Assembly: GCA_037576195.1 (NCBI GenBank)
Contig: CM075104.1
Span: 26,490,211-26,554,210 of the forward strand
Direction of reading: 5' to 3'
Source: Phytoseiulus persimilis
Lineage: Eukaryota; Arthropoda; Arachnida; Mesostigmata; Phytoseiidae
DNA: 64,000 nt
Positions 46,413 through 59,600 of the stretch are shown one piece after another. The notes beneath the pieces are model-generated. The model was not told where the DNA came from, did no database searches, and saw nothing but the letters and a program-made list of their open reading frames with translations. The translations under genes and the position numbers were made by a program. How positions within the stretch are numbered: position 1 is the first letter of the stretch; each line of letters begins with the position of its first letter.

Positions 46413-48966
46413 ACCGTTTCGGCCAGTGTGCGGGTGTGATCTTGATAACGAAAACTTTCTGTCGAGAATATTAGGAGACTCAGTTAGAGTGAAACTTATT
46501 TCTGCGAAACTCTGATGCGTTTTCGGAAGTAACCCTCGGCCTATGATTGAGATGATCACCAGCTGCCTGTGATAACTTCTCGATCGTTTCGTCTAGAGTC
46601 CTGATAACGGAAAGGGGTGAGTTGTCGTTGATGAGCGATCCGCTTTGATTCGGAGTCTTGGAACTCGATGCGATTCTCGCAGCGGGAAAGCTCGCAGGCC
46701 GGACAAAGTTCGACTGATTCTCCAATCGAACGGGGCATTTCCTCGATGGCCAGTCGTGTCTCTGCGAGACATCCGAACCTCTATGAATTTCCCTCGGAGG
46801 GTTTATCGAGAAAATATTCGTCCTTGACTCGCCACCACTAACCTTATTTGGGTTTAGCTGGCCGACTAAGTGACAGGCAGACTGACGAATGGATTGTCGG
46901 ACAAATTCATGTGAGAATATCGCGGCGCTCGTTGTCTATGTTTACGTGTCAAACAGCTTTGTTTGAAGACGGGAATGTCGCCAGCGATTCGGTGACACCT
47001 CGTTTTATACCGAGGATCTTGTCGGAATTCCGATGAAATTCCAAGATCTGCATGACTCACGCCATCTGATGTGAAGCACATTCTTGACGAGTGACTATTA
47101 TCCTCGAGATGAAGTTCCTCAGAGAAAACCCCTTCGAGCGCATAGTCCTGTTGATGATTGTGATGGGATTAGAGGCTCGCAGGTCTGAGCTGGTGTCCCT
47201 AACCGATCCGAAATTCTGTCTCCGTGTCAGTGCATGCGAGTGATATCGCATCGAAGCGAGCCTTCCGTGGATTATATCAGGCTTTCATCGGTGATCAGAC
47301 GGAAGCGAATCGGCGCGGTCTGCTTTGGAAGTGTACGGGGGCGTGAAGCTTGGCCGGTGCAAGTCGGCGAATTCCATTTTAAGCAAGACGAGAGAGTTGA
47401 TCGTGGTCACGGGAGAAAAGTCAGCCTACGCTTTTTCTTTGTGCCAAACGAACCCGGCCATCAATGGTAGACTCTTCTAGTATCGTGAATGAACGTACAA
47501 GTCGAATTCGTGTCCATCATCCCTAGTTCTTGGAAAGCAACAGCCCTATGGGTGCGTGAGTGCAGGAGAACCAGTGTTGGGTTCCCACCGCGATTCCCGT
47601 GGGACCGAACGCGTCGGTCTCCGACGGAGTTACTTGTGGGGTGTTATTGCTCCATAGTTGGTGCTCATACTTGCGGTAAAAGCTCCCGTTGCCCCATTTC
47701 TTCGGGCCCACGAGAGATGAAGTCGTGGTTGGTTAAGGAGCCTCGACGACCGAACGGGATTCAGAGAGGTATACCGATTCTTCGCTCATAAGTGTCATGA
47801 ACTGCCCGTTCAGCGGCAGTTACCGTCAACCACATCTCTGGGGACGGATGCCACACCCTGAGTCCTGCGTCGGCTCTCGAATTCAGGACCCAGTCCTCAC
47901 GACGTTCAAGCAGTGATGTTTGCATTCTATATCTCGCGAAATCGGGCGCTGAACAGAGCCGTGCCAGATCTGATATTCGCCGTTTGAGTACTCCTTATTA
48001 GCTCCGTCGAATCGAGCTCACCACTATTCAAACATCGAGTGGTCTCTCAGAGGAACAACAAAGTCGTGAATGTTTTGACTAGATCGTTGCGGCTGCTACG
48101 GGGTCCGATGTTTCATTGACAGAATGATTCGGGGACGACAGTGCCGCCCGAGCGCCGGGTGGCGGCTGCAGCATGAAATCACTCAACATATCTAGAGATA
48201 CTCAACTCAAAAGGGGAGCATGGCGATATTGCCTCGAGTCGGTGCTTTCGAGACAGACGCTCTATCGCCACCGTGGCGCTGTTGTTTTAGATTGGCTGAG
48301 CACTTTACTGCCATGTTCTGCAGTTTTCATTCAGCGGAGCAAAATCGGACTCTACTCCGAAACATTTCCCGCCACACTCCCATTCAGGACTCGGTCGAGT
48401 TGGCTGTCAAAGTCGACTACTACTTCATGGAGCGCATCACCATGAATGTGAGCCCTTCATCCCGCACGAAACTCGAACCCGGGTGAAGCCGTCCTGCACC
48501 CAGGCGCCGCGGATCACGATGATTTCGACTCCTTAAGCGTACTCTATGAATAACGAGGCCTCTACGTAGCAGAGTGAGAGAGGGAGATAGTTCAATCGAT
48601 TCAAGTAGCGTGCCCGACGGTCTTTTGGCTAACGAATTCGACAGAAATCTGAGTCGTAGAGCTTCGTCGTGATCTTGGATGTAGCCGTTGTGGTCACGTC
48701 ACTCGTGGAACGGCCTTGGCGTCGTTTCTTTCTCTTGAAATCCATCGGATGAGTGTTGCCAGCTCCTTGCGACCTTGGTAGCAAAAACCTAGCCTCATAT
48801 CACTACGAGAACATCGAGTTCCGAACTCAACTCCTTAACAGTCGATGATAATGAAAGAACTTATCGAATATCTCTTCTACTTCCAGCTCCGTTGAATACA
48901 AACGAAACTTGTGACTTTCCTTCGGGTGCTCTTCGCGATTCCGTTGCGAAGTCTGCCCGCGACAGT
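46413..48966. other. Region without a recognised gene; one exon-like stretch
   Basis: Between the duplication and kindlin I see no known protein. At about 48333-48450 (+) a stretch preceded by TTCTGCAG and followed by AAT|GTGAGCC reads SAEQNRTLLRNISRHTPIQD, then SVELAVKVDYYFMERITMN. It looks like a real internal exon but I do not recognise the protein and found no partner exons. It could belong to an unknown gene. Confidence 0.4.
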
Positions 48967-51900
48967 ATGTTCACAAACGGCATAAAAATCGACGGATCAT
49001 GGGAGCTACAAATCTACGTAACAGACCTCAAGCTCGAACGGCGTCTTCGAGTTATGGGCGATCTCCATATTGGGGGCGTCATGCTCAAACTCGTCGAAAC
49101 GCTGAGTGAGTATCAGTTTACTCTATTCTCAATGACTCCAATATGTTGGCTGGATTATCCTCGTAGGAGACTGTCTTTCTTTCGAAAATATCAGTTACTC
49201 CCAACCGACACGAGACAGCGCAAAATCTGTCAATCATTAACTGCATCTATCAGTGGGAGTGATGAAGAGCGACTGACTGTCTGAGTGCGGAAGTGCCATC
49301 CGTCGATTATGCCGGGGCGACATCTCGTTTATGAGTAGCGAGCGCTTCCACCAAGTTGGGTCGCTGAATGAGGGATATTCTTCGTTGATTCGACGCCTGC
49401 TGAGAGCACACGCGCTTCACGCGTGGTCTTTCGCTCGGTGGTGGTGGTTGCCAAAGAGGAGTCCTCTTGCGTTCGCAGCGGGCATCGCTCATAGAGTTCG
49501 TTGTCTTCGGATATCAGTCGAGTCTGTCTTCCTTCTTGACCTAGTCTCGTCTCCTTATTGACTTCTTTTTTTTTGTCCATGCTTCGCACTGAGCTGCCAC
49601 CCGTAAAGGGCTGCGGCAGCTGCCGTTGCTGTGGTGGCCACAGCGCTCTTTTCCGACCACAATCTAAACAGAGCCTGGTCTTCTACGAGACTCGGAGAGG
49701 ACCGGAGAAGTGTGTGAGCAGGCGGCTGGCTGACTGGTGTGCAACAACAAGGTCTCCTCGTTCGAGTGTCCTTCCACCGCAACGACTGGCTGCTTGGCCG
49801 CCCGCCTGTCCGTCCTTCCTCTCTCCTTCCTTCGCTACATCCTTCCTTGGCTTCTCTTTCCGTTATCCCAGTGTGTCTCGGCTGTGGGTCTTACCCGTAG
49901 CTGGTCTGCACCTTGTTCACTCGATGATCTGTTTCTCCTCTAAACCGGCGTCGCCGTCGTCCCACGCTCTAGACCGACAGATGGACATTAGACCAACACA
50001 CCGACCTACGGACGAACCGACCGGCGAATAAACCCTCCACCCGGCGAGCCAGCCGCCTGTTTGACTGAAAGCGTTGGTCGCCGCGGCGAGGCGCCTTATT
50101 AAGGGTCAAAAGAAACTGGGGAAGCTCAGGAGTCTACGGAAGATAAATTGACAGAGAGACAAATTGATGCTCACGCCTGTACGTCAGCCCATGTGTTTTT
50201 CGTTCACGCTGTCTGTCTGCGTAGCTGTGGTTCAGCCGACCGACGACGAACAGCTTGGCTAGGTTCTGCCACGTTTGTACTGTGGGCCTTGCCTGGTTCC
50301 GGTTTGTCATCAATGATATCCTGAGTAAACATGGGACGCCGCTCAAATGAACTCGTAGAGAGGTCTCTTGGTTTGATCTCGCCATTCGTCCACGGATAGT
50401 CGAAACGCCGAAGCTGGTTTCATGTATCAATAGATTCATTTTCCTTTTATCGAAACGGAGAAACGCATTGAATTCTATACTGTATCCAGAGTTGAAATCG
50501 CCCATCACTGAGAAAGGAAAATGTCATTGATTCCCTGTCATTGCTTCCAGATGTCCCCAACGATTGGTCTGATCACGCCTTGTGGTGGCCAGACAAAAAT
50601 CAGTGGCTTTCACGGTCCCGATCCACCCTAGATCAATATGGCGTGCAGGCCGACGCCGTTCTACATTTCACACCCATGCATAAAGTTTTGAAAGTGCAAT
50701 TTCCAGATTTGAGAATACTTGATTGTAGAGTGGACTTCTGTGTAAAAGCCTTCTCCGCGGTTGTGAAATTGTGCAAGGTAAGTCCGAGAGCTGACCGTAG
50801 CGATGTTCTCCACATAGGAGCAGACTCTGACATTCGCATCTGACCATTCCAGGAACTCGGTATCCGACATCCAGAGGAACTGGGTTTCTGTCGACCTATC
50901 AGTCAGGATCACTTGAAAAAAAACTACCGACACGTTGGTGTTCCGCCGCGTCAGCGAACCATCGCCGGTCAAGGAGTCCTGAATTTGGAGAAGCAGAATC
51001 TGAGCACACAGAACGGACACGACAAAACTCTGTTGAATTCATCGTTGAATTCGACCGCTTGCTCGTTCAATAACTCAGCCTATCTTGAAAGTAATTACTT
51101 GGCGCAGTATCAACACCCTTTGGCCTTGCCGTACAAGCCACCAAATGACATAAGGGCTGCTCAGCCGAGACCCAAGAACCTTGTCGAGCGCGCGAGACTG
51201 AACTCGGGATGGCTGGACTCGTCGTTATCGCTCCTCGAACAGAACGTTCTCGAATACGATGTGCTTTTGTTGAAGTTCAAATTCGTGTCGTTCTACGATT
51301 TGAATCCAAAGAAAGACGCCATTCGAATCAACCAAATTTATGAGCAAGCGCGTTGGTCTCTGTTGCAAGAGGAAATCGACTGCACAGAAGCCGAGATGTC
51401 CCTTTTTGGAGCACTCCAACTCCAAATCAATCTACAGGTGGGTTGAAGCAAGGGGAATCGATGCGAAAACTTGGTCGACAGCTCCTCGGGATCGATTGAC
51501 CGACACATAGCCTCGTTGGAATCGAAGTTATCTCTTTGGTACTTGAAACGATTCGTCTCGCTTTTTAGACTGCCGCCGGGAATTGTCCGCTCTCGGGCAA
51601 CCAAGCAAAGGAGGATGATATCGACGCAGCCCTCGACGATCTTCAGATCTCTTTAGAAGGTACCACCCTGAACAAGGATAATACGGATGCCATGCAGATT
51701 ACACAAGTTCCTCAGCTCTCATCCTACATTCGTTTCCTCAAGTGAGTACGAGCGTTGGTCTCACGCCCCTGAAATATGAAATCACTCGGTTGAGTCAAGG
51801 TGCCCAATCTGGAATCGCTCAAAGGAATCCGGTTGACCTTATGTAGACGGAAGTAGATTATGAAGGGAAATAATGAGTAGGTTCGAGAGAAGAAGCCATG

Positions 51901-53676
51901 AAAATATCCAAGTTCTCCCTACCGTCAGACCCCGCGAAGAGGGATGCTGTTACCGGTGCTGTTATTGTTGCTGCTGTTGCTGTTGTTGCCGTCCGTAAGT
52001 TCGCGGTATCGGGTGCGAAATGTGTGATTTTGGCAAGCACATGACCCCGCCCTGTCCTGACGTAGCTTGAGCGTTCAAATGACAGAATGGCAGCTGACCC
52101 TCGTTTGCTCCCTTGCGACAATGCCGTTCAACCTGGGAAGCACGAAAGTTATTCCCGAATCAAAATAACTTCGAACCCGATAACCCGAATCCCGAGTTTG
52201 TGTGGTGTTCCGCCCGAACCAGGCGAGAGCTGTGAACGCGTCGACGGACCCGTGAATAATCAAGACTTCTAACAACAACATCCTGTCTCGTTTAGGCCCA
52301 GGAAATTCACGCTGAAAGCCTTCCAACAGCGGTACTTCGTGTTCAGAGACACAACGCTATCAATGTACAAAAACCGAGAAGCCGCAAACTCGAACGCGCC
52401 GGCGGCGCTGGTGATGAGTTTGAGAGGAGCCGAAGTGGCTCCGGACGTGAATGTCTCACAAGCCAAATACGGGATCCGTCTTGAAGTTCCCAGCTCGGAA
52501 GGCATGACCGAGTATTGGCTCCGGTACGTATTCGCGGCCAATCCGTGGTTTTTCGCCACCTTTCTCCGAATCGGGCTTCTCAAAAAATCCTTAAACCCTC
52601 CCCAGGTTCGACAGCGAAGAGCTGTATTCAAACTGGATGGCTGCCTTCCGGTTGGCCACCAAAGGCAAAACGATGGCCGATGTGAGCTATGACCAGGAGG
52701 TGAAAAGTTTGCAACAGTTTCTGAGAATGCAGAAACCCGTGTCCAATCCTAGCATGGCCGTGCAAACGAGCGTAAGTACACCGATCTCTGATCTGCTGCC
52801 GGCTTTACGGAGCGATCGATGTTCTCATCGCTTGCTTTCGTCATTTTCGGACAAACTTTATGACTGATAACAATGTTTCAGAGCGATATCGTTGTGGAAG
52901 ATTTCTGTTCGCCTCGATACATCCGTAAACGAGGAGCTTCGTCCGTACAGCGAAGTATCCTCATGGCGCATTCGAACGTCAAGGACCTCTCGCTGGCCAG
53001 TGCGAAGTTACAATTCATCACCTCGTGGCAGGCCCTGCCCGATTTCGGCATATCGTTGTTCTTGGTGCGATTCTCCCAAAACCCCAAGAAAGATGAGGTT
53101 CTGGGTGTCGCCATCAATCGCTTGCTGAGGATCGACTCGTCGTCAGGTGAGTTCTCCGGCCGAAACCTCTAGCTCGAAATTCCAAAATTTGACTGATGCA
53201 CAACTCCTGTACGGTCCTCATGAACGAAGATCGTGAGACAATTTCACGGCGACGGGCGGTGTTGACCGAGGATGGGATAGCCGCCGACATCGAGACGGCT
53301 CACTGAGGCTATTCATCACATATTACAGGTGATCATCTCAAGACGTGGCGCTACACAACCATGAAGGCCTGGGATGTCAATTGGGAAGTCAAACAGTTGC
53401 GCTTGCAATTCGAGGAAGAGGATTTCCAGGTGAGGAAATGTTGGCACGACTCCTTCTTTGGTGCGCTCTATGACTCAAGCTCTATCGACAGCCAAATGAA
53501 CGAAGCGGTGGAATAAAATGAAGCCCTTCTCTTCGCAGGTTTCGCCGCTGTCGGCAGATTGCAAAACGATTCACGAGTTCATCGGGGGATACATTTTTGT
53601 ATCAATGCGATCAAAAGAGCAGAACCAAGCTCTGAACGAAGAACTTTTCCATAAATTAACTGGAGGCTGGAACTGA
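48967..53676 (+). CDS. FERMT: Kindlin (fermitin family), integrin activator
   Basis: Nine exons (48967-49105, 50551-50777, 50853-51437, 51569-51741, 52296-52523, 52606-52771, 52882-53146, 53329-53429, 53539-53676) in consistent phases give 673 residues; human kindlin-2 has 680. Kindlins bind integrin beta tails with talin and build focal adhesions. The F0 domain has [20 protein letters not shown] and [17 protein letters not shown]1 has [17 protein letters not shown]2 has [40 protein letters not shown] and [13 protein letters not shown], and is interrupted by a PH domain ([20 protein letters not shown]...[20 protein letters not shown]). F3 ends [18 protein letters not shown]. The F3 integrin-contact motif that reads KQW in vertebrate kindlins reads KAW here ([15 protein letters not shown]). 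The ATG at 48967 gives [10 protein letters not shown]; the frame is open upstream without another ATG. Confidence 0.96.
51957..51990. repeat. Imperfect (GTT/GCT)n trinucleotide tract
   Basis: A run of GCTGTTATTGTTGCTGCTGT type triplets inside kindlin intron 4. Confidence 0.85.
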
Positions 53677-56600
53677 TTTCCCACTGTTCTAACAGTTATG
53701 TGTTTATTTTATTGCCTTTGAATAACATGTCTGTGCAGTAAAAAGAGCTCGAGAAAACGCGTTTCTCTTAAATGTCCCAGAAATTGTACTCTGATCGCCG
53801 GCCGGTACACTCTCAGCGCACATCGGAAGCCTCGACAACCTTCGCGAGTCTAGATCATAACACGAGAGAGACATGTGGGGGAGGTTGTTTTCTCTGCTCT
53901 TTTGGAAATCGACAGAAAGCCGCCAGTTGATCATGATGACAAGCCGCGGTTCATTCCGCCGGTGCAGCCTCTGGTGAAGTCATGCGATTCTGAACTGTCA
54001 GCCGGCGCAAACCACCTCGGTATCGGGAGCGCGTCTGTCTGTACGGCTAGGTCAGCAAAAGAGGGAATATCCTTCGGTTGGCGTTGTACTGCCGGAGAAA
54101 TTCTCGTAACTAAGATTGTATGTAGCTGAGATCAAGGAGCTGAGGGTCGTTGATGATCACAGCAGGACACAACAGATGCACCTTTCGACTGAGCCGAACA
54201 ATGTGAAATGAGAGTTGGTATATAATGTTACGCCCTTTGTAGCCAGGAAACGGGGCTCGGAACTGAGTTAGATCGAAGTGCGAATAAAAAGCGTTGTGTC
54301 TCGGGGTTTTCGTCAAGTTCTCCTGATGTACTTCCGAGAATCGTTTGGCGAGGATTTGTGATTGATTTCTCTGAAATTACTAAAACAATAAACACGTTTC
54401 TGATCGAAGAGGTCAATTTAGAAGAATCGCTTGTTTCCGGGGTCGTGCCATCCCATTTCAAGGAAAGCATGAGACCGCGATGGTCTCCATTAAAGAAGGG
54501 CAGGGTTTTGCACAATCTTCAGTATACTTCCGTCGATCTCTGTCGTTCCATCTCTGATAGATGGGCAGACTCAGGAACCTTAACTCGGATACCCCACCGT
54601 GGCTCCCGGAGTCGTGAATCCACGCACTGTGCACGTCATAAAGCTATGAAATCACTACCTCAGTGAGCTTGTGATCCCCGGATTCAAATGTATGTAGATA
54701 AACTCGGGAGATTCTCCGACATCGTGGCAATGAAGTTTGACAATATACAGGATGGGATCCGCGATGCAGTGCCTTTCCCATGAAGTGCCGACGAGCGTCC
54801 CCAATGCGTTCAGCCCCCACGTGTTCCGGGACCTCACTGCCACACAGCTGGAATATTTTTCCCCCGAACGCTGATCCTACAGCGCGGCCTCTTGACCGCC
54901 CCTCACCGAGCTCAGGTGGATGAGTGTATTCAATGAAACACGTGCGGCAGACGCGATTCTTGAGAGCAGGAGCACGCCGCCGGGAACCGCCAGCAAATGC
55001 CAGCTGAAGGAACGAGAGATATGAAAATCCAGATAATGATCGGTATAGACGCCGATCCTACTTCTGCTTGACAGTTTTAGTATCGGGACTGTGCCGCGGA
55101 GCTTGAAGACGGTACGCGTATTTCATTGGATGACCGCAGAGTGCCACTCCTCGAGGACACTGCGAAATCAGTTCTCAGAGAACTTCGATCGACGGGAACC
55201 ACGTTCGGAAGTTTACCTCTTCTCTCCAGTTGCCGTTGAGATTTATCCCTGATATCACTCGCGTCGACATCATTGTACAAAATTAACCTCCTCACTGTTT
55301 TTGACCTGCTCAAGAACCCAATCCTCAACCGTCTTTCCACGAATCCAAAAAAAAAACTCTCGAGAATGTGTTCTTCTTGGTTGCGAGCTGAGAGAACAAT
55401 TCCAGAGTCAGTGTGGTAGGGTGTCCTTTTCTTCAGCATCTTCCATCTGTTATCCGGGCCTTTCTGCTTCCTGGGTTTCCCAAAACACCGAAGCTTCCTC
55501 GGGCTCTTACAAACTCTGGTTCACCTGTCCTGGTGTAAAAATCGCTCCATACTCCGCCTGCTTCGACCTTAAACTCGATTTCCAACCATCGCATGGAGGT
55601 TGTCTATGAAGATACACTGGGACCTGGTCGAAGATGTATCTGGGATGCCGATGTCTCCGCGTGCTCCCCAACTTCTTGTATATTCTTCATCAGTGCGGCT
55701 CTGAACCGAAATGATTTCTGATCCCGCAATGAGCTCGAACCGATTCCCGACCGTGCTCTCTGCTCCTAGACACCGGAAACTGTCCTTTCGAGAAGCTGTC
55801 TCAATGAGTTCACATTCAACACCAATATGTACGGAGACGGTTCGGGTGATCCGGTTTCCCCATTGGAATATGTTTCTGAAGCCGCATGGGACATTCCCGG
55901 GAAGGAAGTCATCGAGGTCCATCGAGTTCGCACAACAACACCCTTTATTAAAATCAAAGAATCTCGCTTCCTCTGACCGAAGACCATCCGTGAAGGTACA
56001 CGTTCACACGGGTGTATTACCTCCTCACTGGTGTGGAGAGAGGACGAAACGAGCGTGAAGACACGAATGGGTTTCCCCGAAGTTTCGATCCGAAGTAGAT
56101 GAAGAAACGACCGTGGATTTCGACCTTCTCTCGATTCGCCCCCTTCACCTCGTTTCCTTCACGTTCCCGCCCGGGAGCCCTGGCGAGGAGACTCCAGTCT
56201 GCGTTCTGTTCTCCGAAATCCGATCTTGAGCGCACGAGATGTGGACGTGATTTGACAGCCTCGGCGCTTTGAAATTGGAACCATCTCGCCAAAGCACCTG
56301 TTATGCGGAATCTCCGATGACTACTCGTGACTTTCTAGCCGGGATGTGAACGTTCCGGCCGGAAGGGGTTTTTTGTGCATGATGCTGCGCATGGGTCTCA
56401 TGATTTCATGCCGATAACCCATCATTAGGATTCCCCCGTTACCGATTCTCATCACGATACTTATGTAATTAGCAATCCAACTTGAGCGCATGCGACTATC
56501 ACACGAGGCCGGCATGTCCGAGGCTGAGAGTCCCGAGGCCGAATTGTCTCGGGACCGAAAACTCGGGAAGCTTTAGAGTCGCGAGACAGAAGAGTCATGC

Positions 56601-59600
56601 AGCTCTCCTGCCTGAGAACAAAGTTTTCGCGAGACATACGCGGATCGGATCCCGTGCACTTCGCGTTCCAGGCCCGATGAACGACACATTCTACTGATAC
56701 TTCCGTGACTTGACATCCCCCGCAACAACAGTCTTTCATTCGAACAGGTCACTTCTCTGGATGCGCATACATCTATGCAATATTTGCGAATCATCCTTAC
56801 GCACGTTGCGCACCTAACAGATTCAGTTGATTAAGCCTGTTCAGTTGACCGGACGGAGCGATGACAGATCGAGCCGATGGGAGCTGATCGAGTGAGAAAA
56901 AAAGCACTGCTGAGCCCTCAGTGCTGTGCGGTGACTGGAACGCCCGAATTTCAGGAGTCCAAACCCTGAATATCCCCACCGGTCTTGACGTGCTTTTTCG
57001 GTTCAAATGTTGGTTTGGAGCTCGTCGCCGTCATTCAATCCTCAATCTCCGTACATTGCGCGAGAACAGTTCCTCTGCCATTTGATGGCGCTTCACGAAT
57101 GGAATTCAGGAGAAATTCCCAAAGTTGTCGATGTAGCGGGGAAAAGTCACGGAATTCTGCAACGATGGATCGAACGAGAGCGATTTTTGAAAGACTAGGA
57201 CCTTCGCATCCCATGAATACCCCCACTTGATCACCCTCGGAAACTCTCTTGCATTCTTTATCATCCCACTTGAAAGAAACCAGCCCAGCCTTCATAGTCT
57301 CATCCAGATTCGCTCGACGCGCCTCGTAGGTTCATACATCCTACTGGAAGACAGGCTGCAGCCTTCATCAATGAATGGAAACTCGGCGGGAGCCTCTGCG
57401 CTTTCCTCTGCTACGTTTCCTGGCAAACTCTCCGAATTGGCGGAATTCGGAGGTTGGTGAACACCAAAGGAATACCTCCGACATCATACATGATACCTGA
57501 TCCAAGGATTACTAATCTCTATCTTTGTCATCCACGCCTCTGTTTTCGAGCTGGAATTCTCTGATGAATGGCGGGCGAGGATTTAATGCGAGCACGGTGG
57601 GGTTTGTGTTAGGGCGTCGCTGCTGTTACATCGGCTGCTGTTGGCGATGAAACTGAAGTGAGTGAAAGTGGACGACGTGATCGTTGGGCGTCCCTTCAAC
57701 CAACGAAGACTCCTCCTCCCCAGTCCGCCCAATGCGTCTGTGTGAGACGACCACTCCACTGACGGAGCTGACCACGAATACGAATGTACTTCGCTCGTCG
57801 GGATTCCATGATGCGCGAACTGACATGTCAGTCGTTTCCCTGACTGTTACGGCCGGTGAGAGTCGATACCGAGTAGTATTGTCCAACGAGGTTTTGACCT
57901 GTTGAGCAACCCTCCTCTCGAGGATTGTTCTTTCCAAGCTTAAGCGGAAACCGAATGAACGGCTGAGAGTTGTCCGAAACGATGACTCGATGGGTCGCTG
58001 AACGCCGAGGTTAGGTAACGCTGGAGAGGATTACGGAGAATCGGGAGAACAATTTGCCGAATCCGACCTTTATTGTTGATTCATCGCCGAATACGATTCT
58101 GACAGACTTACTGGGATATATGATGGGGCAGTGATGGTAGCCAACGAGTGTACCCGAAAGCCGCAGCTTATCGGAGGACATTTTCGGCAAATAATGAACG
58201 TACACCGTGTCAGCCATCCAGGACGCGCAGTTCTGCAAACTATGTATGCGGTCAGTGTTTGTTAGAGATCATGAACTCCCCGACGAATCGTATTTGAATG
58301 ATCCTTCCCGAACGTAGCCGTCGGCAACGAGAAAGAACCTGCGGCACTGGCGTTGGGGATCTGATAGAAATCACTCGAGAACATTTGGATGAGCACGCTG
58401 GGTCACGCAAAATGTCTTTTGGAGAACAATTCATGTTCAATCGTCTGAATCCTGCTCTGAGCGTCACTGAAAGATCTGTGGCCGTAATCATCCGGCTCGG
58501 ACAGAGCACGACGGAGCAATTAGGAGTTACCATCAAGATATGTTCGCTGCCAGTGGAATACAGTTTCGATGCGGTTTCATTGTTAGCCTGTTCTCGGAGA
58601 AAACAGCGAACACGACCTCTGAATTATGGAAGTTGTTGGCTCTGCCGCCGCTGCTCCGGTAACTGGTACTTGGGCCGCTGCTTTGAAGAACATCGAATCG
58701 CTGTGAGCTCACAGACATGAACTGGGTGGCGCATATGTGTCGTCGCTGGAACCTCGCTCACACTGGTCCCAATATCGTAAGGAGCTCGGGAATGAATATC
58801 GTGACTGAGTCATGCAGGGAGACGAGAGCACTCACTCGTTATGATGGTACGATGGTTATTTCGGACGTTTTCCGATGCGCACCTATTCCTTTGGTTAGGC
58901 CGTCAAAACTGAGCTCGATGAGCTGAGAGAATACGATGAAACGAAATAATGAAATCCTACAGAGGCCTCTGTCTCGTTCACCTGCTGTACGGTGGGATAA
59001 AATCCTCGTTTTCCCATCGTGTATAAATTCGAGGATTGGCCGCCGTCCAACTTGATATCCAACGGGAGCAGCCTGACGGAAATTACTCGAACTCGGGGTG
59101 TGGCGAACTGATTTCGCATGTAGACTTGCGGGGAAACTTGCGATAACCTGTGCCTGGACTTTACCTTCCAACCAACTCAATATCGCGCTTCCGAAGTCAA
59201 AGCATTGAGCTTGCACGATTTCGCACATGCGGCGATTCTGATGCGGAACGCCGAAGAATCTTCGCATCACAGCCGAGCGATCAGGCATCGAGTCGCAAGA
59301 TTCTCAAGAATCCAAGTACTGCTTGAACTCTTCACGATCAGTTCAAGAACAGAAGTAGGAATGAGGTTCGGAGGCTGCGATCTGTGATCAAAATTGCCAA
59401 GTTAGTAATCTGATACTATACGAAGAACTCCCACTGAAACGAGATGTCTTTCTCCGATTCCGCTCCATTGGCTCCTCGATAGAGACCTGTGCCTACATTC
59501 GCTCCAAGATGAGCTGTTTGGGGCCTCAGCGATAGCTGCCGAAAAGCAACACTTATCAAAGTCAGTTGAAGCTCAATGGAAGAGCCGGGTGCAAACGTGG

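Noticed and set aside
57007-57198. A possible ARID-domain start (REQFLCHLMALHEWNSGEIP)
   Set aside because: The resemblance covers only some 25 residues, the rest of the domain does not follow, and there are no splice signals to extend it.
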